64,000 bases of DNA from an uncultured Lachnospiraceae bacterium. GTDB taxonomy: Bacteria > Bacillota > Clostridia > Lachnospirales > Lachnospiraceae. Made by a program: the position numbers and the translations under genes. Position 1 is the stretch's first letter. Each line of letters opens with the position of its first letter. The stretch covers positions 40,517 to 104,516 of the forward strand of contig CANQPM010000014.1 in NCBI GenBank assembly GCA_947625775.1. The letters are read 5' to 3'. A model generated the notes under the pieces. The model was not told where the DNA came from. It saw only the letters and a program-made list of their open reading frames with translations, and searched no databases. This document shows positions 1 to 9,272 of the stretch, in pieces.

Positions 1-1
1 C

Positions 2-133
2 GGCGTATTTAATGCTTCCGTTTCATTTGGCGGCACGAGCCTTATCATTATAGTGAGCGTTGTTCTTGAGACAATGAAGCAGATAGAGTCAAAAATGCTG
101 GTACGAAACTACAAAGGATTTTTGAATGATTAG
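2..133 (+). CDS. secY: Protein translocase subunit SecY, C-terminal end (partial)
   Basis: Only the last 43 codons are inside the window; the gene begins upstream. The reading frame gives a final hydrophobic segment rich in Ile, Leu and Val, followed by the amphipathic tail [19 protein letters not shown], which matches the cytoplasmic C-terminus of SecY, the channel of the Sec translocon. The position directly upstream of adk and map is the standard secY-adk-map order of the spc operon in Firmicutes, which supports the call. SecA, the motor partner, is encoded separately at 47866-50430. Confidence 0.88.
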   Translation, partial: GVFNASVSFGGTSLIIIVSVVLETMKQIESKMLVRNYKGFLND

Positions 134-154
134 TCTGGCTTATGGATAATGGAT

Positions 155-184
155 ATAGAAGCAAAGCAGATGCTTTGCTTCTAT
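155..184 (+). other. 13-bp hairpin between secY and adk
   Basis: ATAGAAGCAAAGC (155-167) is perfectly complementary to 172-184 with a four-base loop AGAT. The following sequence is T-rich but interrupted, so it is not a textbook intrinsic terminator. Its place inside an operon suggests a processing site, an mRNA 3' end stabiliser or a partial attenuator. The rest of the 168-bp gap holds no gene. Confidence 0.5.
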
Positions 185-301
185 GACATTTTCATTATTT
201 ATGTATATTGAGTTAAAAACATTAGCGAATATAATTTTTTTAACTGAATATATATGGAAGGCTAAATGAAAACACTAAATTAAAAACAAGGAGGAAACGA
301 G

Positions 302-943
302 ATGAAGATTATTATGTTAGGCGCGCCTGGAGCGGGAAAAGGCACGCAGGCAAAGATGATTGCCGATAAGTTTTCAATCCCACATGTTTCTACAGGGGAT
401 ATATTCAGGGCGAACATCAAAAACGGCACAGAGCTTGGCATGGAGGCTAAAAAGTATATGGATCAGGGGCTTTTGGTTCCTGATGAGCTCACGGTAAAAA
501 TCCTCTTGGACAGGGTAGCGCAGGACGATTGCAAAAACGGTTATGTGCTTGACGGATTTCCAAGGACAATACCGCAGGCGGAGGTGCTTGACAAGGCGCT
601 CACGGAGCTTGGTGACAAGATTGACTATGCCATAAATGTAGATGTTCCCGATGAAAATATCATAAACAGAATGTCTGGCAGGCGCGCATGCGTCACTTGT
701 GGCGCTACCTATCATATAGTGCATGTTCCGCCTAAGACAGAGGGAATATGCGACAAGTGCGGCGCTGAGCTTATTCTGAGAGATGACGATAAGCCTGAAA
801 CTGTGAAAAACAGGCTTAACGTATATCATGAGCAGACACAGCCGCTGATTGAGTTCTATTCAAAGAAGGGTGTGCTCAAATCAGTTGACGGCACAAAGGA
901 TATGAATGACGTTTTTGCTGACATAGTAAATATTTTAAAATAA
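302..943 (+). CDS. adk: Adenylate kinase
   Basis: Catalyses ATP + AMP = 2 ADP in the cytosol. The 213 residues contain the P-loop GAPGAGKGT (7-15), the DGFPRT AMP/ATP-binding motif, and a long LID domain with two Cys pairs (C130/C133 and C150/C153), the zinc-binding form found in many Gram-positive bacteria. The ATG is preceded by AAGGAGGAAACGAG. It lies between secY and map in the spc operon, so it is probably co-transcribed with them. Length and motifs are complete. Confidence 0.98.
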   Translation: MKIIMLGAPGAGKGTQAKMIADKFSIPHVSTGDIFRANIKNGTELGMEAKKYMDQGLLVPDELTVKILLDRVAQDDCKNGYVLDGFPRTIPQAEVLDKALTELGDKIDYAINVDVPDENIINRMSGRRACVTCGATYHIVHVPPKTEGICDKCGAELILRDDDKPETVKNRLNVYHEQTQPLIEFYSKKGVLKSVDGTKDMNDVFADIVNILK

Positions 944-988
944 GATAAAACTGTAATTTTAAGCGGTCATTGCACGGGAGGTTTAGAA

Positions 989-1741
989 ATGGCTGTTACA
1001 ATTAAGTCTAATCGCGAGATTGAGCTGATGCGGACGTCATGCAGGCTGCTTGCCGATGTGTTTGCGCAGCTTGAGAAATCAATTAAGCCGGGGATTTCTA
1101 CACTGTCAATTGACAGATTGGGTGAGAAACTGATAAGAGGCCATGGATGTGTCCCGAATTTCCTTCATTATGAAGGATTTCCCGCCTCGATATGCGTATC
1201 CGTTAATGATGAGGTCGTACACGGCATACCGAGGTCTGACAGAATACTTCAGGAGGGAGACATAGTAAGCCTTGATGCGGGACTTATATATAAAGGCTAT
1301 CATTCAGATATGGCAAGAACCTTTGGCGTAGGCCGCATAAGTGAAGATGCAAGAAGGCTTATAGAGGAGACGCGCAATGCATTTTTTGCGGGGATAAGCA
1401 AAGCTAAGGTGGGAAATCATTTGTTTGACATATCAAATGCGATTGATGATTATATATCTCAGTTTGGATATGGCATAGTGGAGGATTTGGTAGGGCATGG
1501 CATAGGAACCTCTCTCCACGAAGATCCGCAAGTGCCTAATTTCAGGCAGAAGCGCAGGGGCATGAAGCTGCAGGCAGGTATGACGCTTGCCGTGGAGCCT
1601 ATGATAAACGAAGGACGCGGCGATGTTGAGTGGCTTGATGATGACTGGACAGTGGTTACGGAGGACGGCTCGCTTTCCGCGCATTATGAAAACACCATAC
1701 TGATTACTGATGGCGAGCCTGAAATACTTACTCTCATATAA
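989..1741 (+). CDS. map: Methionine aminopeptidase, type I
   Basis: Removes the N-terminal Met from nascent proteins. The 250 residues carry the type I signature: DAGLIYKGYHSDMARTF with the first Asp metal ligands, GHGIG with the His ligand, and EPMINEG with a Glu ligand near the C-terminus. There is no SEC-C extension. It follows adk by 45 bp with the ribosome binding site GGGAGG. The place is conserved in Firmicutes ribosomal operons. Confidence 0.97.
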   Translation: MAVTIKSNREIELMRTSCRLLADVFAQLEKSIKPGISTLSIDRLGEKLIRGHGCVPNFLHYEGFPASICVSVNDEVVHGIPRSDRILQEGDIVSLDAGLIYKGYHSDMARTFGVGRISEDARRLIEETRNAFFAGISKAKVGNHLFDISNAIDDYISQFGYGIVEDLVGHGIGTSLHEDPQVPNFRQKRRGMKLQAGMTLAVEPMINEGRGDVEWLDDDWTVVTEDGSLSAHYENTILITDGEPEILTLI

Positions 1742-1801
1742 CAAAAAGAGCGGCGCATACAATGCCGCTTGAACCGCCAAGGAGTATCATGGAGGATTAG
1801 C

Positions 1802-2059
1802 ATGACAGGATATTTCGCATATTCAATGGCAGGGCATGACAAGGGAAAAATATATCTTATCATAAAGGAAGACGCTGATTATGTGTGGCTTGCCGACGGC
1901 AGGGCGCGTGGGCTTTCCAATCCCAAACGGAAGAACAAAAAGCATATTCAGATAATAAAAAAATACGGTCAGGAAACCGATATTGATGTGATGACAGATG
2001 AGAAAATAAAGTACATTATTAAAAAGCTGTATGGTAATGAATCAAACGGTAGCAGGTAA
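1802..2059 (+). CDS. KOW-domain RNA-binding protein, L14e/L6e-like
   Basis: Small basic protein of 85 residues. The N-terminal half (roughly 1-45) has a KOW-type fold pattern, with MAGHDKGKIYLIIKEDADYV followed by a Lys/Arg-rich patch (SNPKRKNKKH). GGAGG at 1791-1795 is correctly spaced for the ATG at 1802; an in-frame TTG further up at 1769 has no such site. The map-KOW-infA position is typical of Clostridia, where this protein is generally annotated only as a KOW-domain protein. A role in translation or rRNA binding is inferred from context, not shown. Confidence 0.8.
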   Translation: MTGYFAYSMAGHDKGKIYLIIKEDADYVWLADGRARGLSNPKRKNKKHIQIIKKYGQETDIDVMTDEKIKYIIKKLYGNESNGSR

Positions 2060-2087
2060 TAAGTCAAAATGAGGAGAATGAATAGCA

Positions 2088-2306
2088 ATGTCAAAAGCTG
2101 ATGTAATTGAAATCGAAGGAACAGTAGTTGAGAAGCTTCCTAATACAATGTTTCAGGTAGAGCTTGAAAATGGGCACAGGGTACTTGCGCATATAAGCGG
2201 AAAGCTTAGGCAGAACTTTATCCGCATACTTCCCGGCGATAAAGTAACGCTGGAGCTGTCGCCATATGACTTGAGCAAGGGAAGAATTATATGGCGCGAC
2301 AAATAA
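2088..2306 (+). CDS. infA: Translation initiation factor IF-1
   Basis: 72 residues, the exact usual length. It is a single S1-like OB-fold domain, with the family signature running from [20 protein letters not shown] through the stretch ending [20 protein letters not shown]. It binds the ribosomal A site during initiation with IF-2 and IF-3. It follows the KOW gene by 28 bp with GAGGAG as ribosome binding site. Confidence 0.98.
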   Translation: MSKADVIEIEGTVVEKLPNTMFQVELENGHRVLAHISGKLRQNFIRILPGDKVTLELSPYDLSKGRIIWRDK

Positions 2307-2355
2307 GCGGCGGCAAATTTATTCAGAAATTATTCAGAATTTATTCTTATATCGC

Positions 2356-2384
2356 TTGCATTTAAACGCTTGGCGTGATATAAT
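2356..2384 (+). promoter_or_regulatory. Promoter for rpmJ and the alpha operon
   Basis: TTGCAT (2356-2361), 17-bp spacer, TATAAT (2379-2384), a near-consensus housekeeping promoter in the gap between infA and rpmJ. It could drive rpmJ-rpsM-rpsK-rpsD-rpoA-rplQ independently of the upstream spc operon. Confidence 0.7.
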
Positions 2385-2416
2385 GAAAAACGGTCTTTTT
2401 GAAAGGAGGGTTTAAC

Positions 2417-2530
2417 ATGAAGGTTAGATCATCAGTAAAACCTATTTGCGAAAAGTGCAAAGTTATCAAGAGAAAGGGAAGAATCAGGATTATCTGTGAG
2501 AATCCCAAACACAAACAAAGACAGGGTTAA
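2417..2530 (+). CDS. rpmJ: 50S ribosomal protein L36
   Basis: 37 residues starting [14 protein letters not shown]. The zinc-binding form is intact: C11, C14, C27 and H32. The ATG at 2417 follows AAAGGAGGG with ideal spacing. L36 is a component of the large subunit. It sits between infA and rpsM as in most bacteria. Confidence 0.97.
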   Translation: MKVRSSVKPICEKCKVIKRKGRIRIICENPKHKQRQG

Positions 2531-2607
2531 TAAAAAGCTCTGGATTAAAAAAGCGGCTGAGGCATACATGGCTAAACCGTCAAACAGCCAGTATGCTATA
2601 AATATAT

Positions 2608-2739
2608 GACAGCTTAGACTGTCGTGTGTTTACTTCTTGATACCGAGAAATATTTCGCAGAACACCCATAATATTTCAATGGGTGCCGATAGTATCGGAC
2701 AAATCGGGTTATGCCCGATTGGGTAAAAGTACCCCAATC
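2608..2739 (+). promoter_or_regulatory. Structured 5' leader upstream of rpsM
   Basis: The 244-bp gap between rpmJ and rpsM contains successive hairpins: GACAG/CTGTC (2608-2623), CACCCAT/ATGGGTG (2663-2685), CCGAT/ATCGG (2686-2698) and AATCGGG/CCCGATT (2702-2720). The last competes with GATTGGG/CCCAATC (2717-2723 with 2733-2739), so two mutually exclusive forms are possible close to the rpsM start. Position and form suggest a ribosomal-protein autoregulatory leader. In Escherichia coli the alpha operon leader at the same place is bound by S4. No homology to that leader is claimed. Confidence 0.5.
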
Positions 2740-2774
2740 AATTAGTTTACTATTATTAAATGGAGGAATTTAAC

Positions 2775-3143
2775 ATGGCTCGTATCGCTGGTGTTGACTT
2801 ACCAAGGGAAAAACGTGTGGAAATTGGCTTAACTTACATCTATGGTATCGGCAGAACAAGCTCTAACAAGATTTTGGAGAAGGCAGGAGTAAATCCTGAT
2901 GTCCGTGTTAGGGATTTGACAGATGATGATGTAAAGAAGATTAGCACAATCATTGATGAGGAGTATATGGTTGAAGGCGATCTCAAGCGTGAAATCGCGC
3001 TTAACATCAAGAGACTTCAGGAGATTGGCTGCTATCGCGGCATCCGCCACAGAAAGGGACTTCCCGTGCGCGGTCAGAAGACAAAGACAAACGCAAGGAC
3101 AAGAAAAGGTCCTAAGCGTACTGTCGCAAATAAGAAGAAGTAA
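2775..3143 (+). CDS. rpsM: 30S ribosomal protein S13
   Basis: 122 residues from [26 protein letters not shown], with the C-terminal basic [20 protein letters not shown] tail that contacts tRNA in the head of the small subunit. GGAGG at 2762-2766 is correctly spaced for the ATG at 2775; the in-frame ATG at 2760 overlaps that site and is rejected. First gene of the alpha operon after the structured leader. Confidence 0.97.
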   Translation: MARIAGVDLPREKRVEIGLTYIYGIGRTSSNKILEKAGVNPDVRVRDLTDDDVKKISTIIDEEYMVEGDLKREIALNIKRLQEIGCYRGIRHRKGLPVRGQKTKTNARTRKGPKRTVANKKK

Positions 3144-3185
3144 TTAACAAATCAATTATTGTATGAGAAAGTAGGTTAGTTTAAA

Positions 3186-3581
3186 ATGGCTAAAAAAGTT
3201 GCGAAAAAAGTAACAAAAAAGCGTGTAAAGAAAAACGTTGAACGTGGACAGGCACATATTCAGTCATCATTTAACAATACTATTGTTACATTGACGGACT
3301 TAGAGGGTAATGCGCTCTCTTGGGCAAGTGCCGGTGGTCTGGGATTTAGAGGTTCAAAGAAATCTACTCCATATGCTGCGCAAATGGCTGCTGAGACAGC
3401 TACAAAGGCGGCTTTAGTACATGGTTTGAAATCCGTAGATGTTATGGTAAAAGGTCCCGGCTCAGGCAGGGAGGCCGCTATCAGGGCGCTTCAAGCCTGC
3501 GGTCTTGAGGTAACAAGCATTAAGGACGTAACAGCAGTTCCTCACAACGGCTGCCGTCCGCCAAAACGTCGTAGAGTTTAA
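3186..3581 (+). CDS. rpsK: 30S ribosomal protein S11
   Basis: 131 residues. It has a Lys-rich N-terminus (repeated AKKVxKK) followed by the S11 core with [11 protein letters not shown] and the C-terminal signature [23 protein letters not shown]. It lines the platform of the small subunit near the mRNA exit. It lies between rpsM and rpsD in the usual alpha operon order. Confidence 0.98.
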   Translation: MAKKVAKKVTKKRVKKNVERGQAHIQSSFNNTIVTLTDLEGNALSWASAGGLGFRGSKKSTPYAAQMAAETATKAALVHGLKSVDVMVKGPGSGREAAIRALQACGLEVTSIKDVTAVPHNGCRPPKRRRV

Positions 3582-3598
3582 TTTAGGAGGATAAAAAC

Positions 3599-4192
3599 AT
3601 GGCAGTTAATAGAGTTCCTGTACTTAAAAGATGCAGGTCGCTTGATTTAGATCCTGTATTCTTAGGATATGATAAGAAATCTAAGAGAAAATCTCCCAGA
3701 GCCGGAAAGAAAATGAGTGAGTATGGCTTGCAGCTCAGAGAGAAGCAGAAGGCTAAGTTTATTTATGGCGTGCTTGAAAAGCCTTTCCGCAATTATTATG
3801 AAAAGGCCGACAGAATGAAGGGCATGACAGGTGAGAACCTTATGGTGCTTCTTGAGAGAAGGCTTGACAATGTCGTATTCAGAATGGGCTTTGCAAGAAC
3901 AAGGCACGAGGCAAGGCAGGTTGTAGGCCACAAGCACATTTTAGTAAACGGCAGATGCATAAATATACCTTCATATTTGATTAAGCCCGGCGACGTTGTC
4001 GAGGTCAGGGAGAAATCAAAGGGAATGCAGAGATACAAGGATATTGCAGAGGTTACTAACGGCAGATTAGTTCCTGAGTGGATTGATGTAGACTTAGAGA
4101 ATTTTAAGGGGACAATTAAGGAGCTCCCTTCAAGAGAGGCAATTGACGTTCCTGTAAATGAGATGCTTATAGTCGAGTTATATTCTAAATAA
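3599..4192 (+). CDS. rpsD: 30S ribosomal protein S4
   Basis: 197 residues. The N-terminal domain lacks the Cys cluster of zinc-binding S4 proteins, so this is a C-minus form. The S4 RNA-binding domain is at about residues 88-150, with [20 protein letters not shown] and [11 protein letters not shown]. It nucleates 16S rRNA assembly. S4 is the classical translational repressor of alpha operons, so it is the best candidate ligand for the leader upstream of rpsM. The start follows GGAGG by the usual spacing. Confidence 0.97.
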   Translation: MAVNRVPVLKRCRSLDLDPVFLGYDKKSKRKSPRAGKKMSEYGLQLREKQKAKFIYGVLEKPFRNYYEKADRMKGMTGENLMVLLERRLDNVVFRMGFARTRHEARQVVGHKHILVNGRCINIPSYLIKPGDVVEVREKSKGMQRYKDIAEVTNGRLVPEWIDVDLENFKGTIKELPSREAIDVPVNEMLIVELYSK

Positions 4193-4234
4193 TTTAGGGT
4201 TGTATCATCACATTCATAAAGGAGGGTATTTACA

Positions 4235-5200
4235 GTGCTGGCATTTGATTTTGACAGTCCGAATATTGAAGTGGCAGAAATCTCTGAAGACAAAAAGTAT
4301 GGTAAATTTATTGTTGAGCCTTTAGAGAGAGGTTATGGAATCACACTGGGCAATTCTCTTAGAAGGATTATGCTTGCTTCTCTCCCAGGTGCTGCTGTAT
4401 GCCAGGTTAAGATTGATGGTGTGCTTCATGAATTTAGTTCTATTCCCGGAGTAAAGGAAGACGTAACTGAAATCATTATGAACCTCAAAAGTCTGGCTAT
4501 TAAAAACAACTCTGACACTGATGAGCCCAAGAAAGCCATCATAGATTTTGAAGGCGAGGGAGTTGTTACGGCGGCGGATATTCAAGCCGATCAGGATATT
4601 GAGATAATGAATCCTGAGCAAGTGATTGCAACCCTTTCAGGCGGAAAGGAAAGCAAGCTCTATATGGAGATGCTTATTTCCAAAGGCAGGGGTTACAAAA
4701 GCGCGGAGAAAAACAAGGGAGAGGATATGCCAATAGGTGTCATCGCAGTTGATTCTATCTTTACTCCTGTAGAGCGAGTGAATGTTACCGTAGAAAATAC
4801 CCGCGTAGGTCAGATTACCGATTATGATAAGCTGACTTTGGACGTATATACAAATGCTACGCTTGCGCCCGACGAGGCTGTGAGCCTTGCGGCTAAGGTG
4901 CTGAGTGAGCATTTAAAGCTTTTCATCAACCTTTCTGAGAATGCAAAGAATGCAGAGGTCATGATAGAAAAAGAGGATGATGAGAAGGAGAAAGTGCTTG
5001 AGATGAGCATTGACGAGCTTGAATTGTCAGTTCGTTCATACAATTGTCTCAAGAGGGCAGGCATCAATACTGTCGAGGAGCTTACCAACAGAACGCCTGA
5101 GGATATGATGAAGGTCCGCAACTTAGGACGCAAGTCTTTAGACGAGGTATTGGCAAAGCTAAAGGAGTTAGGTTTACAGCTGAATCCGTCAGACGAGTAA
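4235..5200 (+). CDS. rpoA: DNA-directed RNA polymerase subunit alpha
   Basis: 321 residues. The N-terminal dimerisation domain has [20 protein letters not shown], and the C-terminal domain (about 250-315) has [15 protein letters not shown] and [15 protein letters not shown], which binds UP elements and activators. GTG start (4235) preceded by AAAGGAGGG. Fourth gene of the alpha operon. Confidence 0.98.
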   Translation: MLAFDFDSPNIEVAEISEDKKYGKFIVEPLERGYGITLGNSLRRIMLASLPGAAVCQVKIDGVLHEFSSIPGVKEDVTEIIMNLKSLAIKNNSDTDEPKKAIIDFEGEGVVTAADIQADQDIEIMNPEQVIATLSGGKESKLYMEMLISKGRGYKSAEKNKGEDMPIGVIAVDSIFTPVERVNVTVENTRVGQITDYDKLTLDVYTNATLAPDEAVSLAAKVLSEHLKLFINLSENAKNAEVMIEKEDDEKEKVLEMSIDELELSVRSYNCLKRAGINTVEELTNRTPEDMMKVRNLGRKSLDEVLAKLKELGLQLNPSDE

Positions 5201-5396
5201 TAGGGCGGGACAGTGTAAAACATATGCAGGCGCGGTAATCCCAAAGTGTTCGCGCTTGTGCTCATGAATGGAATATTAACTAACATTTGGCAAGTAAGCC
5301 CAAAGCGCGTTGCCATTTGTTCCACAAGTGAGGGTAGTCTGCGCCATAGGCATAAAAGGCGCTGATGATGTGTCCTCAAAATGAAAGGAGCCTAAT

Positions 5397-5939
5397 ATGG
5401 CAGGTTATAGAAAGCTTGGCAGAACGTCAAGCCAGAGAAAGGCATTACTTAGAGGTCAGGTTACTTCTTTGATTGCGAGCAAGAATGGAAGGATAATTAC
5501 AACTGAGGCAAGGGCTAAGGAAGTCCAGAAAATTGTCGAGGGCATTATCGCAATGGCTGTAAAAGAGAAGGACAATTATGAGATGGTCAAGGTTACGGCT
5601 AAAGTTCCCAAGAAGGACAAAGACGGCAAGAGAATTAAGGAAGTAAAAGACGGCAAGAGGGTTACAGTGTATGAGGAGGTAGAGAAGGAAATCAAGAAGG
5701 ATCTTCCTTCAAGGCTTCATGCAAGAAGACAGATACTCAGGGTATTATATCCTTATACTGAGGTTCCCAAGGAGAGGGCAGGCAGAAAGAGAAATACGAA
5801 AAAGGTTGACCTTGTAGCAAAGCTGTTTGACGAGATGGCGCCTAAGTATGTAGGACGCAATGGCGGTTATACGAGAATAGTAAAGATTGGCCAGCGTAAA
5901 GGCGACGGAGCTATGCAGGTAGTTCTTGAGTTTGTATAA
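5397..5939 (+). CDS. rplQ: 50S ribosomal protein L17, long form
   Basis: The family core is clear at both ends, with [20 protein letters not shown] at the start and [20 protein letters not shown] near the end. At 180 residues it is about 50-65 longer than the common bacterial protein. The extra residues form a highly charged Lys/Glu/Asp-rich insertion at about 58-105 within the central helix region. The gap before it (5201-5396) is unusually long for an operon and is noted as a finding. ATG preceded by AAAGGAG. Confidence 0.95.
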   Translation: MAGYRKLGRTSSQRKALLRGQVTSLIASKNGRIITTEARAKEVQKIVEGIIAMAVKEKDNYEMVKVTAKVPKKDKDGKRIKEVKDGKRVTVYEEVEKEIKKDLPSRLHARRQILRVLYPYTEVPKERAGRKRNTKKVDLVAKLFDEMAPKYVGRNGGYTRIVKIGQRKGDGAMQVVLEFV

Positions 5940-5947
5940 TAATAATT

Positions 5948-5975
5948 AAAGCTCCCATATTTGGGAGCTTTTTTT
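5948..5975 (+). terminator. Intrinsic terminator of the alpha operon
   Basis: AAAGCTCCCA (5948-5957) pairs with TGGGAGCTTT (5962-5971), followed by an uninterrupted T run. It lies directly after the rplQ stop. Confidence 0.92.
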
Positions 5976-6055
5976 GAAAAGGCGCGATATGCATAAATGA
6001 CAGGAGTGCCCATATACTATGCTTGGATAACACTTATTGCGGAGGAATCAGTGCA

Positions 6056-6664
6056 ATGACAAGGAAAGAGGCAAGCTATTTTTTAGGCATACATGAGGAC
6101 GCTACGGAGGAGCAGATAAAGAGGGCATACAGATATAAGGCAAAGCTCTATCACCCTGACGCAAATCCCGATACAGACACGCGCGATTATTATATTAAGG
6201 CGCAGAAAGCTTATGAGTATCTGATAAATAATCCGTATAATCCAGCCGCGCAGGAAACAGGAAACGGCAAAACAGTGATAAACAGCGCATACAGCTCGCC
6301 GTTTTATTATGCCAATGCGTACACAGGAATGCAGCCGCAGCAAAGACCGGCAAAGATTTTCTCCACGGACAGCAAAGCCAAGGTGCAGTATCAAAAGCAG
6401 AAGCAGAAGGAAAAAGAGCGCAAAAAGGTCCAGCAGTGGGAAAGTGATAATAAGGCAGGCAGGCAGCATGCCCCGCTTGCGCAGCAGAGTCCGCAGAAGG
6501 CCAAGTCATATGAGGAGGAAATACTTGATAAGATAAGGGCAATATGGATTGCGGAGACGATAAAGCGCCAGATTGATTTGGACAAGCAGCATTCAGAGGC
6601 GCTGCAGCGCAGAAAGCTGTATAAGGCGTTTATGCAGCAGAAAATTCAAGAGGAAGATAAGTAA
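6056..6664 (+). CDS. DnaJ (J-domain) protein
   Basis: 202 residues. Residues 1-65 form a J domain, with [20 protein letters not shown], the essential HPD in [11 protein letters not shown] and KAYEYLIN. No Gly/Phe region, zinc fingers or client-binding domain of canonical DnaJ follows; instead there is a Gln/Lys-rich stretch (about 115-150) and a helical tail. It probably stimulates DnaK on a specialised target. The ATG at 6056 is chosen because GGAGG lies at 6041-6045. It precedes the ECF genes, with only 4 bp before ecfA1, so they may be co-transcribed. Confidence 0.85.
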   Translation: MTRKEASYFLGIHEDATEEQIKRAYRYKAKLYHPDANPDTDTRDYYIKAQKAYEYLINNPYNPAAQETGNGKTVINSAYSSPFYYANAYTGMQPQQRPAKIFSTDSKAKVQYQKQKQKEKERKKVQQWESDNKAGRQHAPLAQQSPQKAKSYEEEILDKIRAIWIAETIKRQIDLDKQHSEALQRRKLYKAFMQQKIQEEDK

Positions 6665-6668
6665 AGGC

Positions 6669-7529
6669 ATGGGAATCATTAAGGTTAAGGATTTAATCTT
6701 TGAATATATACGGCGCGACGAGGAGGGCAATGTTGAGGGCATAACCACGGCGGTTGACGATGTGAATCTTGACATCAACCAGGGTGATTTTGTGTCCATT
6801 TTAGGGCATAACGGCTCAGGGAAATCAACATTGGCAAAGCATTTAAACGCTATCTTATACCCCACAGAGGGGACTGTATGGGTAGACGGCAAGGACACAA
6901 AAAATGACGAATACTTATGGGATATAAGGCAGACAGCGGGAATGGTTTTCCAGAATCCCGACAACCAGATTATAGGTCAGGTCGTCGAGGAGGATGTGGG
7001 CTTTGGCCCTGAAAATATGGGAGTGCCGACGGCGGAAATATGGGCGCGTGTGGAGGAAAGCTTAAAGGCGGTCGGAATGTACGAATTTAGGAAATATTCT
7101 CCCAATAAGCTTTCGGGCGGTCAAAAGCAGAGGGTTTCCATTGCGGGAGTCATCGCCATGCACCCAAAATGCATTATTTTAGATGAGCCGACAGCGATGC
7201 TTGATCCAAAAGGGCGCAGGGAAGTGATACGCGCGGTGCGCGCCTTGAATGATGTGGAGAAAATCACTGTGATACTTATCACGCATTATATGGAAGAAGT
7301 CATTTATTCGGACAGAGTCTATGTAATGGACAAGGGAAAAGTGGCGCTTCAGGGAACGCCGAGGGAGATTTTTTCACAGGTGGAGCGTCTGCGGGAGCTT
7401 CGTCTTGACGTGCCGCAGGTGACGCTGCTTGCGCATGAGCTTAGAAAGGAAGGCTTTCCGATACCCGCAGGCATACTTACCAAAGAGGAATTTGCTGACG
7501 CGCTTGACGAAAGCATTAAGGAAATCTAA
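6669..7529 (+). CDS. ecfA1: ECF transporter ATPase A1
   Basis: 286-residue ABC ATPase of the energy-coupling factor module. It has Walker [11 protein letters not shown]-loop VFQNPDNQI, signature LSGGQKQR, Walker [14 protein letters not shown] and switch His in LITHYM. The first of a typical ecfA1-ecfA2-ecfT-truA cluster placed after rplQ, which is standard in Firmicutes. The module energises several separately encoded S components for vitamins or metals. The ATG at 6669, 4 bp after the J-protein stop, is preferred to an in-frame start 96 bp upstream inside that gene. Confidence 0.95.
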   Translation: MGIIKVKDLIFEYIRRDEEGNVEGITTAVDDVNLDINQGDFVSILGHNGSGKSTLAKHLNAILYPTEGTVWVDGKDTKNDEYLWDIRQTAGMVFQNPDNQIIGQVVEEDVGFGPENMGVPTAEIWARVEESLKAVGMYEFRKYSPNKLSGGQKQRVSIAGVIAMHPKCIILDEPTAMLDPKGRREVIRAVRALNDVEKITVILITHYMEEVIYSDRVYVMDKGKVALQGTPREIFSQVERLRELRLDVPQVTLLAHELRKEGFPIPAGILTKEEFADALDESIKEI

Positions 7530-7571
7530 CGCGGGCATATGTGGGCAGTGCAGATAAAGAGGATGATAGCG

Positions 7572-8444
7572 ATGCCAATTATTTTAGATAAGGTAAGCCA
7601 TGTGTATGAGGCGGGCACGGCGATGTCAGTAACCGCTTTAAATAATGTAAGTCTTGTCATACCTGATGGACAGTTTATCGGGCTTATAGGCCACACGGGT
7701 TCGGGCAAATCCACGCTGATACAGCATTTGAACGGGCTTATAAAGGCGACGAGCGGCAGCATATACTTTAACGGTGAAGACATAGATGCAGATGATTTTG
7801 ACAAGAAAAAATTAAGGAGCAAGGTAGGGCTCGTCTTTCAATATCCTGAATACCAGCTTTTTGAGGCAGATGTATTTTCAGATGTATGCTTCGGCCCCAA
7901 AAATCTTGGGCTTACGAAAAAAGAGGCTGAGCTTAGGGCGTATGAGGCGCTGAAACTGGTGGGCGTTGACGACGAATACTTTTACCAGTCGCCATTTGAT
8001 TTGTCAGGCGGGCAGAAAAGGCGCGTGGCGATTGCGGGAGTGCTTGCCATGAAACCAGATGTGCTTATACTTGACGAGCCTACGGCGGGACTTGATCCGC
8101 GTGGAAGGGATGAGATTTTAGAGCAGGTTGCAAAGCTGAAGCGTGAGACGGGAATAACCGTAATGCTTGTGTCGCACAGCATGGATGATGTCGCCAAATA
8201 TGTGGACAGGATCATAGTGATGAACAAAGGCAGCGTGATGCTTGACGACAAGCCAAAGGAGGTATTTAAGCAGTATGAGCGCCTTGAAGAAGTGGGGCTT
8301 GCCGCGCCGCAGGTCACTTATATTATGAAGACGCTGCATGACAGAGGCTATGACGTCAGGCTCGACATAGATACCATAGATGAGGCAAAAGAGGAGATAA
8401 TGAGCTATTTTTCACGGCTTGCAGAGGCAAAAAAGAGGAGGTAG
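7572..8444 (+). CDS. ecfA2: ECF transporter ATPase A2
   Basis: 290-residue second ATPase of the ECF module. It has Walker A GHTGSGKST, Q-loop VFQYPEYQLF, signature LSGGQKRR and Walker B VLILDEPTAGLDP. Pairs with EcfA1 as a heterodimer under EcfT. The ATG at 7572 follows AGAGGA; an in-frame ATG at 7539 lacks a good site. The genes are separated by only 42 bp. Confidence 0.95.
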   Translation: MPIILDKVSHVYEAGTAMSVTALNNVSLVIPDGQFIGLIGHTGSGKSTLIQHLNGLIKATSGSIYFNGEDIDADDFDKKKLRSKVGLVFQYPEYQLFEADVFSDVCFGPKNLGLTKKEAELRAYEALKLVGVDDEYFYQSPFDLSGGQKRRVAIAGVLAMKPDVLILDEPTAGLDPRGRDEILEQVAKLKRETGITVMLVSHSMDDVAKYVDRIIVMNKGSVMLDDKPKEVFKQYERLEEVGLAAPQVTYIMKTLHDRGYDVRLDIDTIDEAKEEIMSYFSRLAEAKKRR

Positions 8445-8450
8445 AGGTCT

Positions 8451-9272
8451 GTGTTAAGGGATATAACATTGGGGCAGTATTATCAGACCGACTCGGTGAT
8501 ACATAGGCTGGATCCAAGGGTGAAGCTTGTGGCTACGATAGCCTTTATCTTGTCGCTTTTTATTTTTGACGGAGTAGCTGAATATATCATAGCGGCTCTG
8601 TTTCTGGCAGTGATGATAAAGCTGTCGCGGGTGCCGTTTAAATTTATGGTAAGGGGCATGAAGGCGATAGTTTTCCTGCTTGTGATTACTATAGTTTTTA
8701 ATATGTTCCTGACGCCAGGGGAGCCGATTTTTACACTGTGGAAACTCAGCATAACAAAGGAAGGGATAAGGCTTGCGGCATTTCTCGCCATAAGGCTGAG
8801 CTTTCTGGTTATCGGCTCGTCTATTATGACGCTCACGACCACGCCTAATCAGCTTACTGACGGTCTGGAGAGCCTTTTAAAGCCGCTAAAAAAAATAAAG
8901 GTGCCCGTGCATGAAATCGCTATGATGATGTCGATAGCGCTTAGGTTTATTCCTATACTTATGGAGGAAACCGACAAGATAATGAAGGCGCAGATGGCAA
9001 GAGGCGCTGACTTTGAGAGCGGAAATTTTATAAAAAAGGCAAAAAGCCTTATACCGCTGCTTGTGCCGCTGATAATATCAGCTTTCAGGCGGGCGAATGA
9101 TTTGGCGATGGCGATGGAGGCGCGCTGTTACAGAGGAGGGGAGCACCGCACGCGCATGAAGCCGCTCTGCTATAAAAGAAGGGACTTTGCCGCCTATGCA
9201 GTTATCCTGCTTTATCTGGCGGCTGGCATAATGGCGGACAGGCTTGTGAAAGCGGTGCTTGTTTTATTATGA
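8451..9272 (+). CDS. ecfT: ECF transporter transmembrane subunit T
   Basis: 273 residues with about five hydrophobic segments and the two cytoplasmic Ala-Arg-Gly type coupling helices (MARGADF near 180 and MEARCYRGG near 225) that contact the ATPases. GTG start 6 bp after the ecfA2 stop. It completes the group II ECF module. The 3' end overlaps truA by four bases (ATGA), so the two are translationally coupled. Confidence 0.94.
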   Translation: MLRDITLGQYYQTDSVIHRLDPRVKLVATIAFILSLFIFDGVAEYIIAALFLAVMIKLSRVPFKFMVRGMKAIVFLLVITIVFNMFLTPGEPIFTLWKLSITKEGIRLAAFLAIRLSFLVIGSSIMTLTTTPNQLTDGLESLLKPLKKIKVPVHEIAMMMSIALRFIPILMEETDKIMKAQMARGADFESGNFIKKAKSLIPLLVPLIISAFRRANDLAMAMEARCYRGGEHRTRMKPLCYKRRDFAAYAVILLYLAAGIMADRLVKAVLVLL

